This document shows, piece by piece, positions 24,331-32,409 of a DNA stretch of 37,745 nucleotides (position 1 is its first letter; each line of letters begins with the position of its first letter). The stretch comes from Candidatus Poribacteria bacterium (GTDB lineage Bacteria > Poribacteria > WGA-4E > PCPOR2b). Below the pieces are notes generated by a model. That model searched no databases and was not told the DNA's origin. It saw nothing but the letters and a program-made list of their open reading frames with translations. The stretch spans positions 1 through 37,745 of the forward strand of contig JADFGN010000008.1 of the NCBI GenBank assembly GCA_022567695.1. The letters run 5' to 3'. The position numbers and the translations under genes were made by a program.

Positions 24331-25761
24331 CTACTCCTGCAATGTCATCCCTTCGGCCTGAACGCCGTGATTGAGTTTCACGTTCCTTGTGTGCCAAGGG
24401 GTTGCTTTCTCATAAGTGTAGGCAGCTTGGAGGAGTGTTTTTTCACTCCACCACTTCCCAACAATTTGTAGCCCAACGGGTAAACCCGCTTGCGTAAATC
24501 CACATGGAACGGAGATGGCAGGTAAACCGAGCAGATTGAAGATTCGAGTATTTTGAGTTAAGCGTGGACGAATCCGATTGGATTCGCTTCCTCCCGAACG
24601 CAATGGGGCAAGAATCGGAACGGTTGGTAATACAATCAGATCGACCTGCTCAAATGCCTGTGAAAATTCTCGTCGGGTGATTTCTCGGGCGCGTACCGCT
24701 TTTATGTAATCGGCTGCGGACAGAGCCTTCCCCGCTTCAAGCAATTCACGCACATCGGCACCGTAACTGTCTCGATAATCGACAACGCGCTGCCGGTGAA
24801 AGTAACCCGCTTCCGCCATCAAAATTGTCAACGTCGCATTGTGTGCCTCTGGCACAGATGGGAGATTAAGTTCAACGATTTCTACTCCCAATCCGCTCAA
24901 TGTTTTGATTGCCTCATCTACAGCACTTTCCACTTCAGGATGGAGGTCATCAAAGAAATGTTGCTTCGGAATGCCTATTTTCCATCCATTGATGGATTCT
25001 CCCAACCTCTCGGTATAGTCATCAACGGGCTGATTCTCGCTATGCACATCGCGTGCATCGTGGCCGGAAAGGGTATTCATCATGATTGCGACATCCTGAA
25101 CATAACGGCACATTGGGCCCACACAGTCGAGGGACTGAGCGAGTTCAACGACCCCGTGGACGCTGACCCGTCCGTACGTGGGTTTCAGTCCGACATTCCC
25201 GCACAGCGCGGCTGGAATGCGAATCGATCCACCTGTATCGGTGCCGAGAGCCCCCGCGCAGAATCCGGAGATGACAGCAGCAGCCGACCCACCACTTGAG
25301 CCGCCCGGTACGCGAGCGACATCCCACGGGTTGGCAGTTGTGCCGAAGTGCGGATTCTCCGTCGTCACACCGAAGGCAAATTCATGCAGGTTGGTTTTGC
25401 CGATGATAATCGCTCCCGCTTGTTTCAGCTTGGCGACAACCGTTGCATCGGACGTTGCATAATTGTCCGATAGTCTCTTCGAGCCGCATGTCGTGGGGGC
25501 TCCTGAGACATTGATGATGTCCTTGAGAGCAATCGGGATGCCATGCAAAAGTCCTCGATTATGTCCACTCCGAATCTCTGCCTCCGCCTGTTTTGCGAGT
25601 TCAAGACTTTGCTCACGGAACAAAAAAATAAAAGCGTTCAAACGTGGTTCATGCCGATCAATTTCCGCAAAGGTCGCTTCAATGAGTTCTACAGGGGAGA
25701 TTTCTCTTGTGCGGAGGAGATCTGTGAGTTGAGTGATTGGGCGATAAATTGTGTCTTCCAT
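24331..25761 (-). CDS. Amidase signature family protein (GatA-like)
   Basis: A 476-residue amidase with the Ser-cisSer-Lys triad: Lys80 (GIPIALKDII), Ser155 (PGGSSGGSAAAV) and Ser179 (GTDTGGSIRIPA). It cleaves carboxamides to acids. The sequence is close to GatA, subunit A of the Asp/Glu-tRNA amidotransferase, but no gatB or gatC is adjacent and the neighbours are catabolic-looking. A stand-alone amidase (AtzF/indoleacetamide-hydrolase-like) is therefore at least as likely. Its ATG directly abuts the TAA of the PhyH gene, indicating co-expression. The C-terminal tail past ~450 is short and variable. Confidence 0.9.
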   Translation of the reverse strand: MEDTIYRPITQLTDLLRTREISPVELIEATFAEIDRHEPRLNAFIFLFREQSLELAKQAEAEIRSGHNRGLLHGIPIALKDIINVSGAPTTCGSKRLSDNYATSDATVVAKLKQAGAIIIGKTNLHEFAFGVTTENPHFGTTANPWDVARVPGGSSGGSAAAVISGFCAGALGTDTGGSIRIPAALCGNVGLKPTYGRVSVHGVVELAQSLDCVGPMCRYVQDVAIMMNTLSGHDARDVHSENQPVDDYTERLGESINGWKIGIPKQHFFDDLHPEVESAVDEAIKTLSGLGVEIVELNLPSVPEAHNATLTILMAEAGYFHRQRVVDYRDSYGADVRELLEAGKALSAADYIKAVRAREITRREFSQAFEQVDLIVLPTVPILAPLRSGGSESNRIRPRLTQNTRIFNLLGLPAISVPCGFTQAGLPVGLQIVGKWWSEKTLLQAAYTYEKATPWHTRNVKLNHGVQAEGMTLQE

Positions 25762-26589
25762 TTAAAATCTCGGATTAAACAGATAGTTAAGTTCTTCATC
25801 CACAAACTCTGTATTCGAATCGAGGTCACTATTCTCAAAAGCAGGTTCACATCCCTTGTTGAACTTTAAACGTTTTGCGCGTCTAAGCCAAGGGACATTG
25901 TGAATCATAGCAATCATATGTCTCGGGCGATTTGAGTGATTTGGTACGCCACGATGCCAAACGCGAACGTCTCGAATCAGTACACTCCCCTTTTTCGCAC
26001 TTCCACGAACTGGCGGGGCAATTTCTCGCCGCGCTTCTTCGATTCGCTCATCAATCCGTCCACCATTGCCACGTGTCTCTAGATGCGAACCAGGCCAAAG
26101 TTCAACGCTGCCGTTTTCCTCGGTCACATCCATCGGCGAAATATTGACCACCACAGATGCTGTTGGATGAGCGACCTTCAAACCGCCCCACAGATGCCTT
26201 CCATCCATGTGTAACGGTTGGGTGACGCTCCCGGGGGAGTTGGTGTTCCCGTTGTAAAAGCTGTTGAACAACCCTTCGCCAAGCAATGCTTGGGTCACTT
26301 GGATGACGAACGGATTGGCGACAATATCGCGAAAAATGTAGGGCGCAAACGGTGGTGGCCCCTGTTGCAAGTGCCCTTTGAGGCGACCTGCGCCGCCCCA
26401 CTTTTCTGCGTCGATTAATTTCTGTGAATCTTCGTCCATCCGTTCGCGTAGAATGTCTAAATGCCCATGGTTAACAACGTTCTCCAAAATGATGTAACCA
26501 TCAGTACGAATTGCTTTCACTGCCCGATCAACGTGTATTTGGGACATTTTGCCCTTGGCAAGCTCTTGGGATTGAACGGTTACTTCCAT
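25762..26589 (-). CDS. Phytanoyl-CoA dioxygenase (PhyH) family Fe(II)/2OG enzyme
   Basis: A 275-residue cupin-fold dioxygenase with a complete metal triad: His127-x-Asp129 (PLHMDG) and distal His212 (RVWHRGVPN). Arg221 or Arg223 (NRPRHM) would bind 2-oxoglutarate. Such enzymes hydroxylate diverse small molecules; the substrate is unknown. GGAG 9 nt upstream selects ATG 26589 over an in-frame TTG at 26595. A sigma-70-like promoter lies just upstream. It forms a two-gene unit with the amidase. Confidence 0.9.
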   Translation of the reverse strand: MEVTVQSQELAKGKMSQIHVDRAVKAIRTDGYIILENVVNHGHLDILRERMDEDSQKLIDAEKWGGAGRLKGHLQQGPPPFAPYIFRDIVANPFVIQVTQALLGEGLFNSFYNGNTNSPGSVTQPLHMDGRHLWGGLKVAHPTASVVVNISPMDVTEENGSVELWPGSHLETRGNGGRIDERIEEARREIAPPVRGSAKKGSVLIRDVRVWHRGVPNHSNRPRHMIAMIHNVPWLRRAKRLKFNKGCEPAFENSDLDSNTEFVDEELNYLFNPRF

Positions 26590-26612
26590 TTTCAATGTCT
26601 CCTTAGTTGCTA

Positions 26613-26642
26613 ATTGTATAACAGGTTTCTAGCATAACTCAA
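26613..26642 (-). promoter_or_regulatory. Candidate promoter for the PhyH-amidase unit
   Basis: Minus-strand TTGAGT (26637-26642) and TACAAT (26613-26618) with an 18-nt spacer; the -10 lies ~25 nt from the PhyH start. Confidence 0.45.
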
Positions 26643-26672
26643 ATTGCCTGCCTCGAAAACAAAAATCTCCTG

Positions 26673-26753
26673 TCATAGCACAATGCCTTTGACCTGATTA
26701 CCCTCAAAATCTTCCAGATCGCGGAACTGCCAGCTCAATAACTCCACAGCCAT
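26673..26753 (-). pseudogene. Short coding-like fragment (26 codons)
   Basis: In the 350-nt gap between divergent genes, a minus-strand frame starts MAVELLSWQFRDLEDF and ends in KGIVL with normal amino-acid composition. A neighbouring frame directly upstream also reads protein-like (TLNEAYGCGVIEL). It may be the frameshifted end of a lost gene. There is no ribosome site. The rest of the gap shows only the two promoters. Confidence 0.22.
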
Positions 26754-26845
26754 AAGCTTCGTTTAATGTGCGGAAATTGCCACATACTTATATCAGACCC
26801 GTGCATTTGTGTCAAGTTTTTACTGCACGATTCCCTATTTTGTCG

Positions 26846-26874
26846 TTGACTTTCTTTTACGTTTCTGCTATTTT
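26846..26874 (+). promoter_or_regulatory. Candidate promoter for the TIM-barrel gene at 26941
   Basis: TTGACT, 17 nt, TATTTT, ending ~66 nt upstream of the start codon. Confidence 0.45.
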
Positions 26875-26940
26875 TGCCGGAGTTGCCGCTACAACGGACA
26901 GATTTACTTTGTCCCTTATGAAAATGAAAAGGAGAGATAA

Positions 26941-27855
26941 ATGTTTGAAAAACTCGGCATCGTTACAAACATCTGGTCGAAACGCATGGGGAATGGGGAC
27001 CGATTTGAGGACCTTGTCGTTCAGTTTGGCGAGAATGGATTTAAGGATATGGAAGTCCGCGACGGCGACTATTTCCGCAACTCAGCCTTTGGAGAAATGG
27101 TCCAAGAAATTGAGACGGCGATGGAGAGCTACTCAGATGGAGAGTGGAAGCAGATCTGCGAAAAGGTTTGGCAGGACGAAAATGAGTGTGAGTTCATCAA
27201 ACCGGAGCATCAATCCCTTGTAGCTCGGGTGGGTGAATTTGCAAAAAAGGCGGCGGCACTGACCTTGAGCTACGCGATCGCCCATTCTTGGCTCTCTCGC
27301 CCGGCAGATCTGGAAGCCGACAATCAGCGGATTATCACCGCAAAAAAAAATTCATATCTTCTCTGTCCGCATAAAGCTCGGTTGCGGTTGGTCGATCTCG
27401 GGTCGGAGAGCGAAATTGACCCGCACATCGCGGTTGGAAATGTAAAACGGTATCGATCGCTTTTGCCAAACTATCCAATCGTTTTTGCTGTCGAAAACGC
27501 TCGTCAACCTGCCGACTTCACACTCAATTTGGCCATGGGCGGTGGCGCATTGCTCACCTACGATGAAGCGAACGTTTATCAAGCAGACGGTAGCACGCTT
27601 AATGAACCAGAGACATTCTGGGAGGCCGTGACACTGGAAAATATTACCTCTATTCATTTCAAGCAAAAAACGGAGGACGGAGTTTTATCACAGGTGGGTG
27701 ATGGATTTGTCGATTTTGGGGCGATCGCTCACCGTTTGAAGGCGGGTGGATATAAAGGGGATCTCCTGCTTGAAAACATCGCGACCGACCAGCCTTTAGC
27801 GGACGCAATCAAGAGTCGTGAGTATCTCTTAAAGGTAGAAGGTCAATCGTCGTAG
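26941..27855 (+). CDS. Sugar phosphate isomerase/epimerase-like TIM barrel
   Basis: A 304-residue TIM barrel of the xylose-isomerase-like superfamily: first strand KLGIVTNIW, then FGENGFKDMEVRDGDYF, and a C-terminal strand set with SIHFKQKTEDG and GGYKGDLLLENI. Metal-ligand positions are recognisable only in part (Glu in VEVRDG/LLLEN, His in SIHFKQ). It is diverged from the barrel at 12252 and is not a duplicate. AAAGGAGAG precedes the ATG. Its 3' end overlaps the convergent PhyH gene by 13 nt. Confidence 0.72.
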   Translation: MFEKLGIVTNIWSKRMGNGDRFEDLVVQFGENGFKDMEVRDGDYFRNSAFGEMVQEIETAMESYSDGEWKQICEKVWQDENECEFIKPEHQSLVARVGEFAKKAAALTLSYAIAHSWLSRPADLEADNQRIITAKKNSYLLCPHKARLRLVDLGSESEIDPHIAVGNVKRYRSLLPNYPIVFAVENARQPADFTLNLAMGGGALLTYDEANVYQADGSTLNEPETFWEAVTLENITSIHFKQKTEDGVLSQVGDGFVDFGAIAHRLKAGGYKGDLLLENIATDQPLADAIKSREYLLKVEGQSS

Positions 27856-28586
27856 TGTATATTTTTCCCGCTATTCGGACCGCCCTGATTCCATACCCAA
27901 ATGTCTCTGAAGAAAGCCTTCTTCTCCGGTGGGAGATGATCGATGACTTCTTGAGATACAGACGGTCTGTGGAATTGACAGCCAACATAATTATAACAGT
28001 TAAAAACAGCAATACGGGGTCGATCTGGATTCTTCCACACATCCCCCGAATGACATAGGTTTTCCGTGAAAACAATCATTGATCCAGGCGGACAACTATA
28101 GGTCTCAAGAAGAGGTGAGTCGATGCGTCGGTGATTTGCGGGCATGGGCAAGTTGGATTTGTGACTTCCTGACATAAACAACGTTCCCCCATCTCCGACT
28201 TCTACCTCGTTCAACTCGAAGACGACGCGCGTGAGTGCTGAGTAGATTTTCCCATTTTGGCACTGATAATTGAAGTTGGGATTTATATTTCGCCCACCAC
28301 CGTGCGGCTCCGGCCCCTTATCGCCCACAGTTCGATAAGTGAACCAACTTGATTCCATACGGACTTCACCGATGAGTTCATCAAGGATGTCCATCACAAC
28401 TGGGTGATCAATCAACATAGCAGCGGTTCCGCCTGGAAAACGGCGTTCATATGGCGGCAGGGATTCCGGATTGGTGCGAATGGTCTCAATCTGTTCTTTT
28501 AGGGCATCAATCTCTCCTGGTTTGAGCACCTCTGGAATTAACAGGTAGCCTTTCAGATCGAAGACAAATTTTTGCTCTTCAGTCAT
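27843..28586 (-). CDS. PhyH family protein with HxG in place of HxD
   Basis: A 247-residue member of the phytanoyl-CoA dioxygenase-like family. The distal His179 (NLCHSGDVW) and 2OG-binding Arg (PDRPRIAVF, 189/191) are present, as is GDGGTLFMSGSHKSN, the family's turn-and-strand motif. The first metal motif reads His95-Gly-Gly97 rather than His-x-Asp. In non-heme Fe halogenases the carboxylate ligand is replaced by Ala or Gly to make room for chloride. However, HGG is, as I recall, common in a large environmental PhyH subgroup with no known halogenation, and another acid (for example Asp132) could serve. No clear ribosome site was seen. Confidence 0.82.
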   Translation of the reverse strand: MTEEQKFVFDLKGYLLIPEVLKPGEIDALKEQIETIRTNPESLPPYERRFPGGTAAMLIDHPVVMDILDELIGEVRMESSWFTYRTVGDKGPEPHGGGRNINPNFNYQCQNGKIYSALTRVVFELNEVEVGDGGTLFMSGSHKSNLPMPANHRRIDSPLLETYSCPPGSMIVFTENLCHSGDVWKNPDRPRIAVFNCYNYVGCQFHRPSVSQEVIDHLPPEKKAFFRDIWVWNQGGPNSGKNIHYDD

Positions 28587-28631
28587 GACTTTTCGGGCCA
28601 GGCGTTATAAGCTTTCTTTATCAAACATACT

Positions 28632-29480
28632 TTATTCCAGCCTTTTAACGGACTCTATAGGAGAGTTAGCCTTTTTTGCCAATTGATGTGTGACCTGATC
28701 AAATTGCCGAATTGATGCCAAAAGTGAGTTTGCAACGCGATCTTGGTAAGCAGAAGATGTAAGTTTTCGATGTTCCTCCTGGTGGGTTAAGTAACCCAAT
28801 TCAACCAAAGTTGCTGGCATGTTCGTATCGGCGAGAACTCGAAACGGTGCGCGCCTAACGTGTTTATCGCGGGCGCTCCGATTTCGATTCCTACTTTTAA
28901 GTTGGGAAGAGATCACCGATTGAACAATTCGAGTTGCTTCCCAACTATATCTTTCCCGACCTCTCTGGTGAAGGTTTTTGACAATGAAGTTGATTGGATT
29001 GATGTTCTCTTCTGCGTTTTCGCGTTTTGCTAACCTCGCAGCGAGTTGATCTGTTGGTCTGAGATTAAAAATGTAGCTCTCCAATCCGTGAATATTCGGA
29101 TTAGGATGCGAGTTACAATGAATGCTAATGAAGAAGGTCTGGTTAGCTGGAAATTGATTCGCAAGGTTTGCTCGATCGGCAAGGGAAATCCATCGATCAG
29201 TGGTGCGAGTGAGAAAGACTTCATATTCAGTTTGGCTACGGAGGAGTTTAGCAAACTTGAGGCAAATTGAAAGATTGACGTTCTTTTCGAGGGTTTTTCG
29301 TCTGGTCACATTGCCCGGATCGCTGCCACCGTGCCCCGGGTCAATCACGATTGTTTTCAAACTAAAGGCAAATTGATTCCCTTGGTTTTCCCGGCTTGAT
29401 TCATCTGGCGTCGATCTAGCCACTGAAACGCATAAAAATATGATGAGAATACTTACAAAACATTGTTTGAGAATAATCAT
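28632..29480 (-). CDS. N-acetylmuramoyl-L-alanine amidase (AmiC type, Amidase_3)
   Basis: A 282-residue exported Zn-amidase that cleaves the bond between N-acetylmuramic acid and L-Ala in peptidoglycan. A signal peptide (hydrophobic to ~23, ending VARS) precedes the catalytic domain. The Zn ligands are His50 (VIDPGHGG), Glu66 (LEKNVNL) and His120 (ISIHCNSH), and the catalytic Glu226 is in LVELGYLTH. No AMIN domain or SPOR is present. GGAG 7 nt upstream selects ATG 29480. Cell separation or wall remodelling is the expected role. Confidence 0.93.
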   Translation of the reverse strand: MIILKQCFVSILIIFLCVSVARSTPDESSRENQGNQFAFSLKTIVIDPGHGGSDPGNVTRRKTLEKNVNLSICLKFAKLLRSQTEYEVFLTRTTDRWISLADRANLANQFPANQTFFISIHCNSHPNPNIHGLESYIFNLRPTDQLAARLAKRENAEENINPINFIVKNLHQRGRERYSWEATRIVQSVISSQLKSRNRNRSARDKHVRRAPFRVLADTNMPATLVELGYLTHQEEHRKLTSSAYQDRVANSLLASIRQFDQVTHQLAKKANSPIESVKRLE

Positions 29481-29498
29481 CAATATTCTCCAAATCTA

Positions 29499-29825
29499 TT
29501 AGGATTTATATTCGTCCCTGGGGGGACTAAAAATGTCCAAAGCAATTGCTGACTGATCAAAAGATTGAGCACTGTGCTTTGCATTGGACGGGATGAGGTA
29601 AGCGTCTCCTTTTTCGAGCTGTTGCCTTTCACCTTCGATGACCAGTTCAAATGTCCCTTCTAAAACCATACCCATTTGTTCGTGGGGATGATTATGTTCT
29701 GGCACGGCGCTGTGCGGCTGGAAATAGACGAATGACATCATAATCTTTTCCCCAAAAATCGTGCGAATCCTAACACCGTCAGAAATCCGCTTTTCGAGTT
29801 GTTGGTCAATTCCGAAAAATGGCAT
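29499..29825 (-). CDS. Single-domain cupin protein
   Basis: A 108-residue cupin with metal ligands His44, His46, Glu49 or Gln50 (PEHNHPHEQ) and His84 (NAKHSAQ) in the second motif, which follows the G-x-F-E-x-V-I-E strand and GDAYLIPS. Small cupins of this kind may be metal-dependent dioxygenases or isomerases, or binding proteins; function is not decided by sequence. AGGAG 8 nt upstream selects ATG 29825 over an in-frame GTG. A cluster of short direct repeats lies immediately upstream. Confidence 0.87.
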   Translation of the reverse strand: MPFFGIDQQLEKRISDGVRIRTIFGEKIMMSFVYFQPHSAVPEHNHPHEQMGMVLEGTFELVIEGERQQLEKGDAYLIPSNAKHSAQSFDQSAIALDIFSPPRDEYKS

Positions 29826-29862
29826 TATTTTCACTCCTCACCTAGTAAATTGACGAATCAAC

Positions 29863-29931
29863 AATTCACGCAAACGGAAAAAAATTCACGCAAGCGGAAA
29901 AAATTCACACAAACGGAAAATATTCAAGCGG
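29863..29931. repeat. Tandem 19-20 nt direct repeats upstream of the cupin gene
   Basis: Three units of AATTCACGCAAACGGAAAA (variants with G/A and C/A changes) start at 29863, 29883 and 29902, followed by a partial copy TATTCAAGCGG. Spacing of 19-20 nt puts the units on nearly the same DNA face, suggesting an iteron-like protein-binding array that could regulate the cupin gene. The rest of the 29826-30033 gap has no gene. Confidence 0.6.
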
Positions 29932-30033
29932 TTTCATCTGGGACATTGAAGAGGTTGTGCAAATTATGGAGGGAAAATTCTTCGATGGCTGTTACGGAGA
30001 TCTCTAATCGATCGATACTGCAAAGAAAAGGGG

Positions 30034-30798
30034 TTAAGAGGATGCCTCTTCATCGGTGGGCACTTCGTCGGAGGCGGACGGAGGTAAGGGATAGAGGATT
30101 CGTTTGCAGATTGGGCAAAACATAATCCGTTCATACTTCCGTGACTCCTTTAATATCTGAGGTGGAATAGTGATCCGACAACTACTACATGCATTATCTA
30201 TGACTAATGAGACAAACCCAGTTCCGTTACGTTTCAACCACTCTTGGCATTTGTTCATCAAATTTCGATCAACTTTGGAAAAGAAGCGCTTACGTTCTTC
30301 TTGATGTAACGCAATCTCTGCTTTGAAGTTTTCAATTTCTTTTTCACACTCGCCTTTTTGGATCTTATTTTTTGCCTTTTCCGTATCAATAACTTTTTGT
30401 TGTTGTTGAAGTTCTTCCTTCAGTTGATCGACAAGCAACATCGATGCCAAGATTTCATCCTCTATTTCTGCCTCTTTTTCCTGAAGGAAACTTATCTCTT
30501 TATCTAGTGCCTGATATTCTTTATTGGTCTTAACCCCCCGTAATTGAGACTGATATTTTCCGCGCTGTTCTTGCTCCATCTCAAGCTGTGCCGTTTTGGA
30601 CCGCTGTTCCTTTCCGGCTTGTGAAAGTGCCTCTTCCTTTGTATTTAATTGCTTCTCATAGATCTGGAGCCCCTCTCCCAATTTTTTTATTTTCAAAGGG
30701 GCAGATTCGAGTTTACGATGCAATGCTAAAATTTTTATATCGATTTGTTGTAGTTCGTGCAGTCCAGCGAGTTGTTCTCTCAAGTTCAGATTAGGCAT
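30034..30798 (-). CDS. Coiled-coil C4 zinc-ribbon protein
   Basis: A 254-residue protein: a long helical hairpin/coiled coil (~10-185) followed by a C4 zinc ribbon with Cys204/Cys207 (ACSSC) and Cys228/Cys231 (FCPICKRILY). This is the zf-RING_7-type family found across bacteria, thought to bind nucleic acid but without settled function. An acidic tail (DEVPTDEEASS) ends it. GGAG is 10 nt upstream. It overlaps the end of tatC by 8 nt, so it belongs to the tat operon. Confidence 0.9.
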   Translation of the reverse strand: MPNLNLREQLAGLHELQQIDIKILALHRKLESAPLKIKKLGEGLQIYEKQLNTKEEALSQAGKEQRSKTAQLEMEQEQRGKYQSQLRGVKTNKEYQALDKEISFLQEKEAEIEDEILASMLLVDQLKEELQQQQKVIDTEKAKNKIQKGECEKEIENFKAEIALHQEERKRFFSKVDRNLMNKCQEWLKRNGTGFVSLVIDNACSSCRITIPPQILKESRKYERIMFCPICKRILYPLPPSASDEVPTDEEASS

Positions 30799-31615
30799 AG
30801 CTCTCAGGCTCCTGTTCTACAAGGAAAGCAAAGAAGATCCCCAACTGATACAATCCAATCAATGGGATTGCCATCAGTAACATTGACATCACATCTGCCG
30901 GAGTCAACATGGCAGACATTGCAAAGATACCCACAAACGCATAGTTTTGTCTTTCGCGGAAGCCGCCCGAATTAATGACGCCAATCCGTGCCAGGAATCC
31001 CATGACAATGGGGAGTTCAAATGCGATACCAAACCCTAAGAGTAAACGGGTGAGGAAATTTACATGCCTCTCAATATCCCAACGGTTTGCCGCGTCGGGA
31101 AATAGGCTCGCTGAGAACTGTAGAACAACTGGAACAACAACCAGGTAGGCAAAAATTGCGCCAATGACAAAAAAGAGGACAATGATAAGAAAAAGCGGTA
31201 GGACAAATCTTTTCTCGTGTTGAGTCAAGGCAGGAAAAACGAACGCCCATATTTGATAAAGCACAATAGGCGAGGCAAGTAACACGCCGCAAGCAATACT
31301 CACCTTGAGGTAAACCATAATTGCGGAGAGCGGATCGACTTTAATCAATTCAGCGTTAATTCCCGAAGTACTTCTTAGGACAATTGATAAAAATCCCATC
31401 GTTGAACCTTCTGAACCGACGGTATTATCAATGACGGTTACGAGCAAACTGTTCAACGGTGTTTCGAGCGGAAAACGAATGAACTTCTCGATTAATGAGT
31501 GAAAATATAAGCTCGCCATGGCGAAGACACCAATTGCTATCGCGGATATAATAATCCGTCGGCGGAGCTCTTCAAGATGATCCCAGAAACTCATTGATAT
31601 ATCATCAAGTGCCAT
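30791..31615 (-). CDS. tatC: TatC, twin-arginine translocase receptor subunit
   Basis: TatC recognises the twin-arginine signal of folded substrates at the inner membrane. The N-terminus FWDHLEELRRRII is the family hallmark, followed by six TM helices and P48-type loop residues (ASPIVLYQIWAFVFPALTQHEKR). At 274 aa it is slightly long because of an extended first periplasmic loop (~45-95). The start lies 9 nt after tatA's stop. Confidence 0.96.
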   Translation of the reverse strand: MALDDISMSFWDHLEELRRRIIISAIAIGVFAMASLYFHSLIEKFIRFPLETPLNSLLVTVIDNTVGSEGSTMGFLSIVLRSTSGINAELIKVDPLSAIMVYLKVSIACGVLLASPIVLYQIWAFVFPALTQHEKRFVLPLFLIIVLFFVIGAIFAYLVVVPVVLQFSASLFPDAANRWDIERHVNFLTRLLLGFGIAFELPIVMGFLARIGVINSGGFRERQNYAFVGIFAMSAMLTPADVMSMLLMAIPLIGLYQLGIFFAFLVEQEPESYA

Positions 31616-31624
31616 ATCGACTCA

Positions 31625-31834
31625 TTAACTAAGTTTTTTATTCGCTGGTTTGGTTGAATCGCTGTCACCGTCTATTGCTTCTGTTACTTCCTGTTGAATT
31701 TCCTTACCGGCACTTTTGAATTCACGGATGGCCTTTCCAAGCGAACGCCCCATCTCGGGCAATCGTTTTGGACCGAAAACCACAAGGACAACTATAAGAA
31801 TAACGATAATTTCCCAGCCACCTAAAGCCCCCAT
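31625..31834 (-). CDS. tatA: TatA/TatE pore-forming subunit
   Basis: A 69-residue protein with the TatA plan: short N-terminus, single TM helix (IIVILIVVLVVF), hinge FGPKRLPEMGRSLGKAIREFK, and an amphipathic helix plus charged tail. It oligomerises with TatC to move folded proteins. GGGAGG lies ~10 nt upstream, and a good promoter is 65 nt away. No tatB is seen, so a minimal TatA-TatC system is suggested for this locus. Confidence 0.95.
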   Translation of the reverse strand: MGALGGWEIIVILIVVLVVFGPKRLPEMGRSLGKAIREFKSAGKEIQQEVTEAIDGDSDSTKPANKKLS

Positions 31835-31900
31835 TGTTATAATTCCTCCCTAAAAAAAAGATAATTTCTCTTCGTATTCGCTCTAATAAATTATGGCGGT

Positions 31901-31929
31901 ATTATACTCCATGAGTTGAGGAATTGCAA
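31901..31929 (-). promoter_or_regulatory. Promoter of the tatA-tatC operon
   Basis: Minus-strand TTGCAA, 17 nt, perfect TATAAT, about 65 nt upstream of the tatA ATG. Confidence 0.65.
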
Positions 31930-32013
31930 TCGTTTTGTCCCGCAAAGATTTCTAAGTACTCTACCCGGGAATATACAACGCCGCTCAGCCGTTGCCCTAT
32001 TTTATCGTTGAAG

Positions 32014-32115
32014 TCATTGAGTTAAAGTCATTGATTCGTGCGAGGATTCATGCCCCGGTACGATGATGTCAGCGATTTTCGCAAGTTCATCAATCGTCCC
32101 GGCAACCACTTCTGA
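32014..32115 (-). pseudogene. Fragment resembling the end of an MBL-fold hydrolase
   Basis: After an in-frame stop, 33 codons read SEVVAGTIDELAKIADIIVP-GHE..., resembling the C-terminal AD-x-x-VPGH segment of metallo-beta-lactamase-fold proteins. It has no start codon or ribosome site. The assignment is tentative. Confidence 0.3.
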
Positions 32116-32149
32116 TTACGCCGAGAATCGCCTAAGGGGCGAAGCCTGC

Positions 32150-32290
32150 CTAGAGATCTCTGATTCGCTGGCCATCGTAACCCTTGCCACCGATTCTGTC
32201 TTTCCGTTCATAAAAAAACGCCCCATTTTTCGCAAAATGACGCGCAATTTCTCTTAACCACCCTGCAGGCCGCTTCCCCTGGGCTTTCAG
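32150..32290 (-). pseudogene. Unidentified coding-like fragment (46 codons)
   Basis: An open minus-strand stretch between two stops reads like normal protein (LKAQGKRPAGWLREIARHF, then YERKDRIGGKGYDGQRIRDL). It has no start codon, so it is probably the end of a decayed gene. No family is recognised. Confidence 0.25.
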
Positions 32291-32296
32291 TTATTT

Positions 32297-32409
32297 TAAA
32301 TGATTACCCTCTAGAGATTCTCATCTTGGATTCCAAACAACTCACAAGCGGATACGCAGCTAAACTCATCAAGTTTCAATCTCGTAATCGAGATTCTCGT
32401 CTTGGATTC
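32297..32409 (-). CRISPR. Relic CRISPR unit: one repeat, one spacer, one degenerate terminal repeat
   Basis: Read on the minus strand, a 37-nt repeat (32373-32409) begins GAATCCAAGACGAGAATC and ends GATTACGAGATTGAAAC. It contains a 7-bp stem with a TAAT loop, and the ATTGAAAC end is typical of many type I and III repeats. A 39-nt spacer follows (32334-32372). A second repeat (32297-32333) matches at 20 of its first 21 positions and then degenerates, as trailer-end repeats do. A leader-like stretch and a Cas2-like fragment lie in the expected upstream position. With only two copies, chance duplication cannot be excluded. Confidence 0.5.

Noticed and set aside
24331-25761. Calling the amidase gatA outright
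   Set aside because: The triad is GatA-like, but without gatB/gatC nearby and with a PhyH partner gene a stand-alone amidase is equally likely.
26768-27223. 151-codon plus-strand frame before and inside the TIM-barrel gene
   Set aside because: It covers the promoter region and then runs out of frame through the better supported gene at 26941, which has a proper ribosome site.
32063-32257. 64-codon plus-strand frame in the relic region
   Set aside because: No ribosome site and low-complexity Ser/Ile-rich composition; the opposite strand gives more protein-like fragments.
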